DNA of 64,000 nt from Pseudomonas sp. R4-35-07 (GTDB lineage: Bacteria; Pseudomonadota; Gammaproteobacteria; Pseudomonadales; Pseudomonadaceae), in contig NZ_CP027732.1 in NCBI RefSeq assembly GCF_003852235.1, positions 1,798,001 through 1,862,000 on the forward strand, written 5' to 3'. Below are positions 17,567 to 26,931 of this stretch, piece by piece. Below the pieces are notes generated by a model, which did no database searches, was not told where the DNA came from, and saw only the letters and a program-made list of their open reading frames with translations. The translations under genes were made by a program, and so were the position numbers. The stretch's first letter is position 1, and each line of letters begins with the position of its first letter.

Positions 17567-18446
17567 AGCCTTCGAGGATGTAGTCGGCCAGGCATTCGGT
17601 GATGGGCGACGTCATCTGCGGATTGCGCAACAAGCGCAGGTGCATCGACGGCAAGGGTGGGAAGCCTTCGTCGCTGCCGAGTACGCGCAGGTCCTGGGGC
17701 ACCAGGCTTTCCATGCTGATCATCGCCGCCAGGCCGGCACTGACGACTGCCAGGATCGCCGCGCCGTTGGAGCTGTGATAGGCCAGGCGATAATCCCGCC
17801 CGGCCGCATCCAGTGCCGCCCGCGCCCACTGCGTGTAAACGCAGTCGTCGCCGGAAACCGCCAGCGGCATGGCGTCATGCTCGTCCACGCAGAAACACGG
17901 CGAGGCGGCCCACACCATACGCTCAGTGCGCAAGAATTCACCGAGATCATTGCCGGGCTCGCGGCTGATCACGGTCAATGCCAGGTCCCGACGCTGCACC
18001 AGCACCGTTGACGACTCGCAGTGCAGTTCGATCTGGATCAGCGGGTAAGCCTTGGAAAACTGCTTGAGGATGCCCGGCAGGAAGCGCATCACGTAGTCGT
18101 CCGGCGTGCCGATGCGCACCAGGCCCACCATATGCGGCTCGCGCAGGGTGTTGAACACTTCGCTGTGCAATTTCAGGATGCGCCGCGCATAACCCAGCAA
18201 CACTTGGCCCTCGGGGGTCAGCCGCACCTGACGGCCGTCGCGTTCGAACAGCTTGCGCTGCAGCACATCCTCTTCCAGGCGTTTCATCTGCATGCTCACC
18301 GCCGACTGGGTGCGGTTGACCAGCTCGCCGGCCCGGGTAAAACCGCCCTGATCGGCGATGGCGACGAAGGTGCGCAGCACTTCGGTGTCGATGCTGGGGT
18401 ACGTGGACAATTGATCAATCTCCGAGATGTATTTCATAAGAAACAT
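17556..18446 (-). CDS. LysR family transcriptional regulator
   Basis: This 296-residue LysR regulator has its winged helix at about residues 19-78 (LRTFVAIADQGGFTRAGELV, then RTQSAVSMQMKRLEEDVLQRKLF). The effector domain shows typical segments VRIGTPDDYVMRFLPGIL and HSSNGAAILAVVSAGLA. Two ATGs three codons apart can start it, and neither has a clear ribosome-binding site. It is convergent with the TauE-like gene and divergent from the DUF1127 gene at 18508, which is a possible target. Confidence 0.92.
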   Translation of the reverse strand: MFLMKYISEIDQLSTYPSIDTEVLRTFVAIADQGGFTRAGELVNRTQSAVSMQMKRLEEDVLQRKLFERDGRQVRLTPEGQVLLGYARRILKLHSEVFNTLREPHMVGLVRIGTPDDYVMRFLPGILKQFSKAYPLIQIELHCESSTVLVQRRDLALTVISREPGNDLGEFLRTERMVWAASPCFCVDEHDAMPLAVSGDDCVYTQWARAALDAAGRDYRLAYHSSNGAAILAVVSAGLAAMISMESLVPQDLRVLGSDEGFPPLPSMHLRLLRNPQMTSPITECLADYILEGFRL

Positions 18447-18507
18447 TCGTTGGATTGATCATAAGCCCAGGCACACACTGGCGTCATCCCCACTGGAGGG
18501 CGAGAAG

Positions 18508-18714
18508 ATGAAAGGTCAAACAGATGTTGTATTGATGGCAAAGTGGCCGCTTTCTGGGCTTCTTCATACGATTTCGCGTTGGCAGGCGCTGCATCGTGAA
18601 CGCCAGATGCTGGCGGCCATGAGCGACGACGCGCTCAAGGATATCGGTCTTAACCGTATCGATGTGGAGCAGGAAATCCATCGGCATTTCTGGGAAGACC
18701 CGCTGCGAAAGTAA
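18508..18714 (+). CDS. DUF1127 (YjiS-like) small protein
   Basis: This 68-residue protein carries the DUF1127 motif in its second half: RERQMLAAMSDDALKDIGLNRIDVEQEI, the helical core of YjiS-like proteins. Some small DUF1127 proteins in alphaproteobacteria act in RNA turnover and phosphate or carbon metabolism; no function is shown here. The ATG is preceded by GGAGGGCGAGA. It is divergent from a LysR gene. Confidence 0.88.
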   Translation: MKGQTDVVLMAKWPLSGLLHTISRWQALHRERQMLAAMSDDALKDIGLNRIDVEQEIHRHFWEDPLRK

Positions 18715-18759
18715 CCGGGAATGCAGTAGGGTAGGACGCGCGTATTCAAGGAGCTACCC

Positions 18760-19989
18760 ATGCCCGCCGTCCTGTCCTTTTCCCTCAAGCAAGCACGACG
18801 CATGGCGCTGGCAGCCCAGGGGTTTTCCGGGCGCCAGCCGCCGGCACAGATAAAAGCCGCGCACCTCAACCGTGTGATCGAGCGCCTCGGTGTGCTGCAG
18901 ATCGATTCGGTCAATGCCGTGGTGCGCTCCCATTACCTGCCGCTGTTTTCCCGGTTGGGCCGTTATTCTCCCTTGATGCTCGAACAGGCCGCCTGGAGCC
19001 AGGGGCGGCAGCGCTCGCTGTTCGAATATTGGGGGCACGAAGCCTCGTTGCTGCCCATGGCGCTGTACCCAATGATGCGCTGGCGCATGGAGCGGGCCAA
19101 ACAAGGGCAGGGGATCTACGCGCAAATGGCGCGATTCGGGCGTGAGCAGCAGAGCACTGTCCAGCGCGTACTGCGCGCCGTTGAAGAGCAGGGCGCCTTG
19201 GGCGCGGGCAGTTTGTCGACCCGCGAGGTGCGTGCCGGGCCCTGGTGGGATTGGAGCGACGAGAAGCACGCGTTGGAATGGCTGTTCGCGGCCGGTCTGG
19301 TCACCGTTGCCGGGCGGCGTGGCTTTGAACGCCTCTATGATTTGCCCGAACGGGTGCTCCCCGCCGAAGTCCTTCAAGTCAACCTGAGCGAAACCCAGGC
19401 CCAGCGGAGTTTGTTGTTGCACAGCGCAACCGCCCTGGGAGTGGCCACTGAAAAAGACCTGCGCGATTACTTTCGCCTCGACCCCGTCGACAGCCGCCAG
19501 CGCCTGGCCGAGCTGATCGAGGATGGACAGTTGCTGAACTGCCAGGTGCAAGGCTGGAAGCAGCCGGCGTATTGCTTGCCGGCACCCAAAGTGCCACGCA
19601 ACGTGCCGGCCAGCGCCTTGCTGTCGCCCTTTGATTCGTTGGTCTGGGAGCGTGCCCGCACCGAGCGCCTGTTTGATTTCCGTTACCGGCTGGAAATTTA
19701 CACCCCGCAACACAAACGGGTGTACGGCTACTACGTGCTGCCGTTTTTGCACAACGAGCGAATCGCTGCGCGCGTCGATTTGCGCGCCGAACGAGCCAAC
19801 GGTTGCCTGGCGGTGCATGCGCTGCACGAGGAAGAGCCGGGCCTGGATGAGCGGGGGATGTCGGCGTTGGCGCTGAACCTGCGGCAGATGGCCGATTGGT
19901 TGGGGCTGCAACAGGTCGTGCTCAATTGCCAGCGGCCGAGCGCCGCGCGGTTACGGGTGGCAATGCTCGGTCTGGAGGCTGGTCTTTAG
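18760..19989 (+). CDS. YcaQ-type winged-helix DNA glycosylase
   Basis: This 409-residue protein of the HTH_42 family is related to AlkZ/AlkX, glycosylases that unhook interstrand DNA cross-links. The catalytic Q-phi-D motif of the YcaQ branch is visible as Gln47-Ile48-Asp49 in VLQIDSVNAVVRSHY. Other family segments are FEYWGHEASLLP, WSDEKHALEWLFAAGLV and SPFDSLVWERARTERLFDF. The length is normal. A REP doublet follows the gene. Confidence 0.9.
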   Translation: MPAVLSFSLKQARRMALAAQGFSGRQPPAQIKAAHLNRVIERLGVLQIDSVNAVVRSHYLPLFSRLGRYSPLMLEQAAWSQGRQRSLFEYWGHEASLLPMALYPMMRWRMERAKQGQGIYAQMARFGREQQSTVQRVLRAVEEQGALGAGSLSTREVRAGPWWDWSDEKHALEWLFAAGLVTVAGRRGFERLYDLPERVLPAEVLQVNLSETQAQRSLLLHSATALGVATEKDLRDYFRLDPVDSRQRLAELIEDGQLLNCQVQGWKQPAYCLPAPKVPRNVPASALLSPFDSLVWERARTERLFDFRYRLEIYTPQHKRVYGYYVLPFLHNERIAARVDLRAERANGCLAVHALHEEEPGLDERGMSALALNLRQMADWLGLQQVVLNCQRPSAARLRVAMLGLEAGL

Positions 19990-19992
19990 GGC

Positions 19993-20066
19993 GCCATCGG
20001 GGGCAAGCCCCCTTCCACATGTGAAATGCATTCCCTGTGGGAGGGGGCTTGCCCCCGATTGGCGTC
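19993..20066. repeat. REP doublet between converging genes
   Basis: GCCATCGGGGGCAAGCCCCC and its inverted copy GGGGGCTTGCCCCCGATTGG flank a 25-base core. The left copy carries one substitution in its outer arm (CCTTCCACA instead of CCTCCCACA). It separates the converging glycosylase and DAHP synthase genes. Confidence 0.88.
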
Positions 20067-20084
20067 AGTCCAGTCGACAACAAT

Positions 20085-21431
20085 CTAACGCTTGACCTGT
20101 TTCAAGGTTTCGGCAATCAAAAACGCCAGTTCCAGCGACTGATCAGCATTCATCCGCGGGTCGCAGTGGGTGTGATAGCGGTCCGACAAGCCGTCCTCGG
20201 TGATCGGCCGTGCGCCGCCGATGCATTCGGTGACGTTCTGCCCGGTCATTTCGATATGAATGCCGCCGGCATAGCTGCCCTCAGCCTGATGTACCTGGAA
20301 GAACTCCTTCACTTCGCCGAGGATCTGCGCAAAGTCGCGGGTTTTGTAGCCGCTGCTGGCCTTGATGGTGTTGCCATGCATCGGGTCGCAGCTCCACAGC
20401 ACGTGCTTGCCTTCGCGCTGCACGGCGCGAATCAGGTCTGGCAGGTGGTCGCCGACCTTATTGGCGCCCATGCGTGCAATCAGGTTCAAGCGGCCAGGGT
20501 CGTTGTCCGGGTTAAGGATGTCGATCAGGCGGATCAGGTCGTCCGGGTTCATGCTCGGGCCGACCTTGACCCCGATCGGGTTGTTCACCCCGCGCAGGAA
20601 TTCGACGTGGGCGCCATCCAGCTGACGGGTACGGTCGCCGATCCAGAGCATATGGGCCGAGCAGTCGTAGTAGTCGTTGGTCAGGCTGTCACGGCGCACG
20701 AAGGCTTCTTCATAGTTGAGCAGCAACGCTTCGTGAGCGGTGAAGAAGCTGGTCTCGCGCAGTTGCGGCGAATCGTCCATGCCGCAGGCGCGCATGAAGG
20801 CCAGGGTCTCATCGATGCGGTCGGCCAGTTGGCTGTACTTTTCGGCCAGCGCGGAGTTGGCAATGAAGTCCAGGTTCCACTTGTGTACCTGGTGCAGGTC
20901 AGCGAAGCCACCCTGGGCAAACGCGCGCAGCAGGTTGAGGGTGGCGGTGGACTGGTGGTAGCTCTGCAGCAGGCGGTCCGGGTCCGGGACGCGGCTCTTT
21001 TCGTCGAAGCCGATGCCATTGACGATATCGCCGCGGTAGGCGGGCAGGGTGACACCGTCGATGGTTTCATCGTTGGACGAGCGCGGCTTGGCGAACTGGC
21101 CGGCCATGCGCCCGACTTTCACCACCGGGCAGCCGGCGGCGAACGTCATGACGATCGCCATCTGCAGCAGCACCTTGAAGGTGTCGCGGATTTTCGCGGC
21201 GGAAAACTCGGCAAAGCTCTCGGCGCAGTCGCCGCCTTGCAGCAGGAAGGCGCGACCCTGGGTGACTTCGGCAAACTGACGACGCAATTCGCGGGCTTCC
21301 CCGGCAAACACCAGCGGCGGGTAACTGGCCAGGCTCTGCTCCACTTGCAGCAGGTGCGCAGCATCCGGGTACCGGGGTTGTTGCTGGATCGGCAGGGCAC
21401 GCCAGCTGTCGGGGCTCCAGGGTTGGCTCAT
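20085..21431 (-). CDS. 3-deoxy-7-phosphoheptulonate (DAHP) synthase, class II
   Basis: This 448-residue enzyme catalyses the same reaction as the class I enzyme at 5119 but belongs to the plant/Mycobacterium-like class II. Diagnostic segments are [11 protein letters not shown] (about residue 65), [61 protein letters not shown] and [24 protein letters not shown]. It is full length. The start could be either of two adjacent ATGs. Class II enzymes may escape the feedback control that acts on class I. Confidence 0.95.
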   Translation of the reverse strand: MSQPWSPDSWRALPIQQQPRYPDAAHLLQVEQSLASYPPLVFAGEARELRRQFAEVTQGRAFLLQGGDCAESFAEFSAAKIRDTFKVLLQMAIVMTFAAGCPVVKVGRMAGQFAKPRSSNDETIDGVTLPAYRGDIVNGIGFDEKSRVPDPDRLLQSYHQSTATLNLLRAFAQGGFADLHQVHKWNLDFIANSALAEKYSQLADRIDETLAFMRACGMDDSPQLRETSFFTAHEALLLNYEEAFVRRDSLTNDYYDCSAHMLWIGDRTRQLDGAHVEFLRGVNNPIGVKVGPSMNPDDLIRLIDILNPDNDPGRLNLIARMGANKVGDHLPDLIRAVQREGKHVLWSCDPMHGNTIKASSGYKTRDFAQILGEVKEFFQVHQAEGSYAGGIHIEMTGQNVTECIGGARPITEDGLSDRYHTHCDPRMNADQSLELAFLIAETLKQVKR

Positions 21432-21556
21432 CATGCACTCGTTGGGTAGGTTGACGTTCGGGCGTCAATGTTAGCAGCAATTAGTGCGTGACCTGCTGCC
21501 GTCGCTTGGCCGACAATCGCGCACTTTGCCCCGCAGCCAACCCGTTAGGAGTAGTG

Positions 21557-22312
21557 ATGAGCGAGGAGCGTGTCGAGCGCCTGCTGGCCGAAGTCCATGA
21601 TGATTTCGGCATGATCCGTGTGTTGGAAGTGGCCGATTACCGTTTTCTCGAATTTGGTGATGCCATCGAGCAAAGCTGTGTGTTCACTGCCGACCCAAGC
21701 TGGCTGGAGTACGACTACACCCGCGCCATGTTGGTCGGTGCGTTGTGCCATGAACAGCCGGAGAGCGCGCTGTTCCTTGGCCTTGGCGCCGGCACGTTGA
21801 CCCAGGCCTGTCTCAAGTTCCTGGCGCTTGAGGACGTCGAAGCCATCGAGCTGCGCCCCGACGTACCGCGCCTGGCGATTGAATATCTGGGCCTGGACGA
21901 TGATCCACGCCTGTATATCCGTATCGGCGATGCCCTGGAGTTGCTCGACAGCGCCGAATCGGCCGACCTGATCTTCGTCGACCTGTACACCGACGTGGGG
22001 CCTGGCGTCGGTCACCTGGCCTGGACGTTCCTGGAGAATTGCCAGAAAAAGCTCAATCCCGGCGGTTGGCTGGTGATCAACCAGTGGGCCACCGATGATG
22101 GCAAGCCGCTGGGTGCGGCGCTGTTGCGCGGGTTGTATCACCGGCATTACTGGGAACTGCCGGTGAAGGAGGGCAACGTGATCCTGCTGGTGCCTTCGGA
22201 GCTGGATCAGGAGCTGGACCTGGAGGCGCTGTCCTTACGGGCTGAAGTGCTGGCGCCGCGACTGGGGTATTCGTTGCAGGCGTTGATCAAGGTGATTCGG
22301 CCGGCGACCTAG
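21557..22312 (+). CDS. Spermidine synthase-like SAM-dependent methyltransferase fold protein
   Basis: This 251-residue protein has a Rossmann methyltransferase core like that of spermidine synthases: ALFLGLGAGTLTQACLKFL (motif I, about residues 73-91), AIELRPDVPRLA (motif II), YIRIGDALELL and DLIFVDLYTDVG. The polyamine-binding residues of true SpeE are not evident, so the reaction is open. The ATG has a TTAGGAG ribosome-binding site seven bases upstream. A REP doublet follows. Confidence 0.85.
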   Translation: MSEERVERLLAEVHDDFGMIRVLEVADYRFLEFGDAIEQSCVFTADPSWLEYDYTRAMLVGALCHEQPESALFLGLGAGTLTQACLKFLALEDVEAIELRPDVPRLAIEYLGLDDDPRLYIRIGDALELLDSAESADLIFVDLYTDVGPGVGHLAWTFLENCQKKLNPGGWLVINQWATDDGKPLGAALLRGLYHRHYWELPVKEGNVILLVPSELDQELDLEALSLRAEVLAPRLGYSLQALIKVIRPAT

Positions 22313-22327
22313 GCGTCTGTTCGTACG

Positions 22328-22397
22328 CCATCGGGGGCAAGCCCCCTCCCACATTTGGAACGCATTTCAACTGTGGGAGGGGGCTTGCTCCCGGTGA
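22328..22397. repeat. REP doublet
   Basis: GCCATCGGGGGCAAGCCCCC and, inverted, GTGGGAGGGGGCTTGCTCCC enclose about 20 bases. It lies between the converging spermidine-synthase-like and enoyl-CoA hydratase genes. Confidence 0.88.
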
Positions 22398-22413
22398 GGC
22401 CGGCACTGCCCAC

Positions 22414-23205
22414 TCAAATACCCTTGAACACCCCAGGCCGCTTCTCGATCATCGCCCGCACGCCCTCCTTGGCGTCTTCGCTGTTCAGCAACTTGTTCAC
22501 CATCGGCGGCAACGCGGCGGCCGCCACGGTCTCGCCTTCCTTGTGCGCCAATCGCGCCGACATCAACGTTGCCTGCACCCCAAGCGGCGCCTGGCGTGCG
22601 ATGCGATTGGCCAGCTCGATGGCGCGCGGCAGCAGGTCTTCGCTGGCCATCACTTCCTGCACTAAGCCCAAGCGCAGGGCTTCATGGGCGTCGAACTCGT
22701 CGCCGGTCAGCAGCCAGCGCATCGCATTGCCCCAGCCAGCGATCTGATGAAAGCGTAATGTCGCGCCGCCAAACGGAAAGATCCCACGCTGCACTTCCAT
22801 CTGCGCAAAGCGCGTGTTGCTCGCGCAAAGATTGATGTCCGCCGCCAGCATCAGCTCGATGCCGATGGTCAGGCAGTAGCCATGGGCGGCCACGATTACC
22901 GGTTTATTGACCCTGGGACCGGCGAACACGCCCCAGGGGTCGCAGCCGCCCAGGGGCGGTTGCCAACCTCCCGCCATGACGCCGCTGACATTGGCCAGGT
23001 CGAGCCCGGCGGTGAAGTGGTCGCCATGGGCAAACACCACGGCAACCCGCGCGTCATCGTTTCGATCAAAATCGCCATAGGCCATGCTCAGTTCGTTAAG
23101 CAGGTCGAGGTCGAAAGCATTGCGCTTTGCCACTCGGTCCAGCCCCAGCAGCAGGACATGGCCCTGGAGTTCACGGGTGACGCGGCTGGTGCTGGCTTGA
23201 TTCAT
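22414..23205 (-). CDS. Enoyl-CoA hydratase/isomerase family protein
   Basis: This 263-residue crotonase-fold protein acts on CoA thioesters. Family landmarks are KRNAFDLDLLNELSMAY, the CoA-binding/oxyanion segment FTAGLDLANV, and AAHGYCLTIGIELMLAADINLCA with the second oxyanion loop. The segment FAQMEVQRGIFPFGGATLRF occupies the active-site region. The canonical catalytic glutamates of hydratases are at most partly conserved, so hydratase versus isomerase cannot be decided here. Confidence 0.9.
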   Translation of the reverse strand: MNQASTSRVTRELQGHVLLLGLDRVAKRNAFDLDLLNELSMAYGDFDRNDDARVAVVFAHGDHFTAGLDLANVSGVMAGGWQPPLGGCDPWGVFAGPRVNKPVIVAAHGYCLTIGIELMLAADINLCASNTRFAQMEVQRGIFPFGGATLRFHQIAGWGNAMRWLLTGDEFDAHEALRLGLVQEVMASEDLLPRAIELANRIARQAPLGVQATLMSARLAHKEGETVAAAALPPMVNKLLNSEDAKEGVRAMIEKRPGVFKGI

Positions 23206-23629
23206 CTGGGGTGCCCTCGGGGCGCGGATTAAGGTTTCAGACCAAGGGGCAGGCCTGGACAGGTGAACCGTTTAAGCGTGATGACCAACAGGGCCGGGCC
23301 TTTGCAAAATAGACCCTGGCGCAGTTATCTGCAAAGGCTGTGACGCAGCACGGTTTATCGGTGCTTTGCGATAAAAAAAGCTCCCTTTTTCAGCTATTTC
23401 CGGTATAGTGCGCGCCGGCCTTTAACCGGGCCGCGTTTAGGTAGCGCAATTCCCCGAAGTCAGCTTCGGCTGCACGTCCGCACAGCGGACTCTTCCTTGA
23501 CGAATCTTTTTCATTCATTCGTTTTCGCAAATCCCCGCCGACAAAGCAGCCAGGGCGACTCTTGAGTCTCAACACGGCATGCGCAGCTTTGGAGCATGGG
23601 TCTTTGCGGATGCACTTAGAGGCAGACCC
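23206..23629 (+). promoter_or_regulatory. Long structured leader and promoter region of deaD
   Basis: The 424 bases between the enoyl-CoA hydratase start and deaD contain no gene. A -10-like TATAGT at 23403-23408 would give a leader of roughly 220 bases. The leader holds a CCGAAG/CTTCGG hairpin around 23453-23468 and a perfect GTCCGC-ACA-GCGGAC hairpin at 23476-23490. Long structured leaders are common on cold-shock helicase mRNAs. The ribosome-binding site AGAGG lies seven bases before the ATG. Confidence 0.55.
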
Positions 23630-25303
23630 ATGACCCAGGAAACCGGCGGCTTCGCCGCTTTTAATCTTAATCCGAACATTCTCGCCGCCGTCATCGCGAC
23701 TGGCTACGAAGAACCTTCGGCTATTCAGCAGCAATCGATCCCGATCATCATGGCCGGCCAGGACATGATTGGCCAGGCGCAGACCGGTACCGGTAAAACC
23801 GCCGCGTTCGCCCTGCCTATCCTGCACTGCATCGATCCTGCCAAGCGCGAGCCGCAAGCCCTGATCCTGGCGCCAACCCGTGAGTTGGCGCTGCAAGTAG
23901 CAACCGCTTTCGAAACCTACGCCAAGCAAATGCCAGGTGTAACCGTTGTGGCCGTTTACGGCGGCGCGCCTATGGGCCCACAACTGAAAGCCATCCGTAA
24001 CGGCGCACAGATCGTTGTCGCCACCCCGGGCCGTCTGTGCGACCACCTGCGTCGCGACGAGAAAGTCCTGTCGACCGTGAACCACCTGGTTCTCGACGAA
24101 GCCGACGAAATGTTGAAGCTGGGCTTCATGGATGACCTGGAAGTCATCTTCAAGGCACTGCCACCAACCCGTCAGACCGTACTGTTCTCGGCCACCCTGC
24201 CGCAGTCGATCCGTGCCATTGCCGAACGCCACCTGCGCGATCCGCAACACGTGAAGATCCAGACCAAGACCCAGACCGTTACCGCGATCGAACAGGCTCA
24301 CCTGTTGGTTCACGCTGACCAGAAGACCTCGGCTGTATTGAGCCTGCTGGAAGTCGAAGACTTCGACGCGCTGATCATGTTCGTGCGCACCAAGCAAGCG
24401 ACCCTGGACCTGGCCAGTGCCCTGGAAGCCAAAGGCTACAAGGCTGCTGCGCTGAACGGTGACATCGCCCAGAACCAGCGTGAGCGCGTGATCGACTCCC
24501 TCAAGGATGGCCGCCTGGACATCGTTGTAGCGACCGACGTTGCTGCTCGTGGCCTCGACGTTCCACGTATCACCCACGTGTTCAACGTTGACATGCCTTA
24601 CGACCCAGAGTCCTACGTTCACCGTATCGGCCGTACCGGCCGTGCGGGCCGCGAAGGTCGTGCACTGCTGCTGGTGACTCCACGTGAGCGCCGCATGCTG
24701 CAAGTGATCGAGCGTGTCACCGGTCAGAAAGTGGCCGAAGTCCGCCTTCCGGATGCCCAGGCCGTTCTCGATGCCCGCATCAAGAAACTGACCAACAGCC
24801 TGGCGCCACTGGTGGCTGACGCTGAATCGACCCACGGCGAACTGCTGGACCGCCTGACCGCCGATATCGGTTGCACCCCGCGTGCCCTGGCTGCAGCGTT
24901 GCTGCGCAAAGCCACCAACGGTCAGGCCCTGACCCTGGCAGCGATCGAGAAAGAACGCCCACTGGTACCGAACAACGCGCCACGCGGTGATCGTCCAGAG
25001 CGTACCGGCGACCGTCCGGACCGTGGTGATCGCGAGCGTCGTGCTCCGGTTCCATTGGCTGAAGGTCGTGCTCGTTGCCGTACTGCGCTGGGCGCGCGTG
25101 ACGGTATCGCTGCCAAGAACCTGCTGGGCGCTATCCTCAACGAAGGTGGCCTGGCACGTGAAGCCATCGGTCGCATCCAGGTCCGTGACAGCTTCTCCCT
25201 GGTGGAGCTGCCGGAAGACGGTCTGGAAAAACTGCTGGCCAAGCTCAAAGATACACGCGTTGCCGGCAAGCAGCTGAAGCTGCGTCGCTACCGCGAAGAT
25301 TGA
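23630..25303 (+). CDS. deaD: ATP-dependent DEAD-box RNA helicase DeaD/CsdA
   Basis: This 557-residue RNA helicase unwinds structured RNA, in the family mostly for ribosome assembly and mRNA decay in the cold. Motif Q precedes AQTGTGKT (motif I), PTRELA (Ia), DEAD (II), SAT (III), then VATDVAARGLDVP (V) and HRIGRTGR (VI). An Arg/Asp-rich linker (about residues 445-475) leads to a DbpA-type RNA-binding domain (DGIAAKNLLGAILNEGG). The ATG giving MTQETGGF matches the motif Q distance; an upstream frame extension is rejected. Confidence 0.95.
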   Translation: MTQETGGFAAFNLNPNILAAVIATGYEEPSAIQQQSIPIIMAGQDMIGQAQTGTGKTAAFALPILHCIDPAKREPQALILAPTRELALQVATAFETYAKQMPGVTVVAVYGGAPMGPQLKAIRNGAQIVVATPGRLCDHLRRDEKVLSTVNHLVLDEADEMLKLGFMDDLEVIFKALPPTRQTVLFSATLPQSIRAIAERHLRDPQHVKIQTKTQTVTAIEQAHLLVHADQKTSAVLSLLEVEDFDALIMFVRTKQATLDLASALEAKGYKAAALNGDIAQNQRERVIDSLKDGRLDIVVATDVAARGLDVPRITHVFNVDMPYDPESYVHRIGRTGRAGREGRALLLVTPRERRMLQVIERVTGQKVAEVRLPDAQAVLDARIKKLTNSLAPLVADAESTHGELLDRLTADIGCTPRALAAALLRKATNGQALTLAAIEKERPLVPNNAPRGDRPERTGDRPDRGDRERRAPVPLAEGRARCRTALGARDGIAAKNLLGAILNEGGLAREAIGRIQVRDSFSLVELPEDGLEKLLAKLKDTRVAGKQLKLRRYRED

Positions 25304-25330
25304 TCCGCCCTTGGGCTGATTGATCGCACA

Positions 25331-25365
25331 TAAAAAATCCCCGACTGGTTCGGGGATTTTTTTGC
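25331..25365 (+). terminator. Rho-independent terminator of deaD
   Basis: An 8- to 9-bp stem AAATCCCC / GGGGATTT with GACTGGTTC in the loop is flanked by A and T tracts, so it can also stop the convergent dioxygenase transcript. Confidence 0.9.
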
Positions 25366-25391
25366 CTGGGATTTCAGGCAGTGCACCTGTG

Positions 25392-26159
25392 TTAGCCAAA
25401 GCGATAGATGTCCATGCCCAAGGCGCCGAGGGTGAAGCCCTGATGCGCCACGCTGAAATCACCGCCGGCACCTCGCGCAAAGTAAAGCGGCAACAAATGC
25501 TCGTCGCTGGGGTGGCTGCGCACTGCATGGGGCGCCAGGAGGCGATAGTCATGCAAGGCTGTTTCGTCACCGGCAGCGAGTTTTTCGACTACCCAGTCGC
25601 GAAAGGCTTGCGCCCATGGCGTGATGGTTTCCGGCCCGGCGCGCCAGTCCAGCTCACCGAGATTATGGGTGATGCTGCCGGAGCCGATCAGTAGCACACC
25701 TTGATCGCGCAGACTGCAGAGGGCATGTCCAACCCGGGTTTGAAAAGCCGGACCCATGCGGCTTGGCAGGGAGACTTGCACCACCGGAATATCCGCCGCC
25801 GGGTACATCAGCGACAGGGGCACCCAGGTGCCATGGTCGAAGGGCCGTCGGTTGTCGACCTGTGCAGTCAGGCCGTCAGCCTGCAATAACTCGGCAATTT
25901 CATTCGCCAGCCGTGGATCACCCGGCGCAGGGTATTGCACCGCAAACAGTTCGCGAGGGAAGCCGCCGAAGTCGTGCCAGGTTTCGGGCGCGGCGCTGCC
26001 ACTGACCAGCAGTCCTTGGCTTTCCCAATGCGCCGATACCACCACAATCGCCTTGGGCCGTGGCAGCGCGGCTGCCAGAGCCTGCAGCGCCGGGCCGCTG
26101 GCACCGGGTTGCAGAGCCAGCATCGGGGAGCCATGGGAGATAAACAGGCTGGGGAACAT
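25392..26159 (-). CDS. DODA-type extradiol aromatic ring-opening dioxygenase
   Basis: This 255-residue protein belongs to the LigB/4,5-DOPA dioxygenase family (YgiD-like), which uses one non-haem metal ion. Candidate metal ligands are in LFISHGSP (His9), VVVSAHWES, DHGTWVPL and SGSITHNLGEL; SHPSDEHLLPLYFA also carries conserved histidines. The substrate is unknown. It is divergent from tpm, and a near-palindromic element lies in the shared gap. Confidence 0.88.
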   Translation of the reverse strand: MFPSLFISHGSPMLALQPGASGPALQALAAALPRPKAIVVVSAHWESQGLLVSGSAAPETWHDFGGFPRELFAVQYPAPGDPRLANEIAELLQADGLTAQVDNRRPFDHGTWVPLSLMYPAADIPVVQVSLPSRMGPAFQTRVGHALCSLRDQGVLLIGSGSITHNLGELDWRAGPETITPWAQAFRDWVVEKLAAGDETALHDYRLLAPHAVRSHPSDEHLLPLYFARGAGGDFSVAHQGFTLGALGMDIYRFG

Positions 26160-26212
26160 AAGAAGAGTCCTGAAGATTAATATCGGGCTATCTTCATTCA
26201 GATCATTAATCG

Positions 26213-26230
26213 AGATCTAATATAAGATCT
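26213..26230. promoter_or_regulatory. Near-palindrome AGATCTAATATAAGATCT between dioxygenase and tpm genes
   Basis: The 18-base element is symmetric at 16 of 18 positions and contains TATAAG. It lies about 35 bases before tpm and 55 before the dioxygenase start. It looks like a repressor or activator operator overlapping a promoter; the regulator is not identified. Confidence 0.5.
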
Positions 26231-26263
26231 AGTGTCTTTTGATCGATTTTTTCAGGGTGATGC

Positions 26264-26920
26264 ATGGACGCAAAAATTTGGCAGGAACGCTGGGCAACCA
26301 ATCAGATCGGTTTTCATCAGACCGACGTTAATCCTTACTTGCAGCGGCATTGGTCAACGTTGGCCCTGGTCGATGGTGCCAGGGTTTTCGTGCCTTTGTG
26401 TGGCAAGAGCCTGGACATGAAGTGGTTGGCGGATCGCGGGCATCGCGTGATGGGTGTGGAGGTGTCGGATAAAGCCGTTGAGGCATTCTTCAGCGAACAG
26501 GGATTTACACCGCAGATCGATCACAGAGGCGTGTTCAAGGTGTATCAGGCGGGCCTGATCGAAGTGTGGTGCGGTGACTTCTTCGCCCTTGACGCAAGTG
26601 CTGTGGCTGATTGCGTGGCGTTGTATGACCGTGCGGCACTGATCGCCTTGCCGCAGCCAATGCGCTCGCGATACACCGAGCATCTCGATACCCTGCTGAC
26701 CCCCGTCTGTGAGGGGCTGTTGATCACTGTCGACTACGACCAGGCGCAAAGGGCTGGCCCGCCCTTCGCTGTCCCGGATGAGGAAGTGCAGGCGCTGCTG
26801 GGCCCGCACTGGAATGTGGTCACGCTGCAAGAGCGGGACATTTTGAGTGAAAGCAGCAAATTCAAGGCGGATGGCGTTACTCGGCTTGATGAGCGTGTTT
26901 ATCGGCTGACCAGGCGGTAA
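26264..26920 (+). CDS. tpm: Thiopurine S-methyltransferase
   Basis: This 218-residue SAM-dependent methyltransferase methylates thiopurines and, in pseudomonads, selenium and tellurium species, which gives tellurite tolerance. Features are IWQERWATNQIGFHQTDVNP at the N-terminus and the SAM-binding segment FVPLCGKSLDMKWLADRGH. VMGVEVSDKAVEAFF and CGDFFALDA complete the SAM-binding fold. Length and sequence match bacterial TPMT. A terminator follows. Confidence 0.95.
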   Translation: MDAKIWQERWATNQIGFHQTDVNPYLQRHWSTLALVDGARVFVPLCGKSLDMKWLADRGHRVMGVEVSDKAVEAFFSEQGFTPQIDHRGVFKVYQAGLIEVWCGDFFALDASAVADCVALYDRAALIALPQPMRSRYTEHLDTLLTPVCEGLLITVDYDQAQRAGPPFAVPDEEVQALLGPHWNVVTLQERDILSESSKFKADGVTRLDERVYRLTRR

Positions 26921-26931
26921 ATCACGCCCAC

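Noticed and set aside
18754..19911. A 385-codon minus-strand frame opposite the YcaQ-type gene
   Set aside because: The plus-strand protein shows the QID catalytic motif and normal family length. The antisense frame is a shadow.
23390..25570. A 726-codon open frame on the minus strand across deaD
   Set aside because: It mirrors the DEAD-box helicase, whose motifs are all present on the plus strand. The antisense frame is the usual result of GC-rich codon use and has no recognisable motifs.
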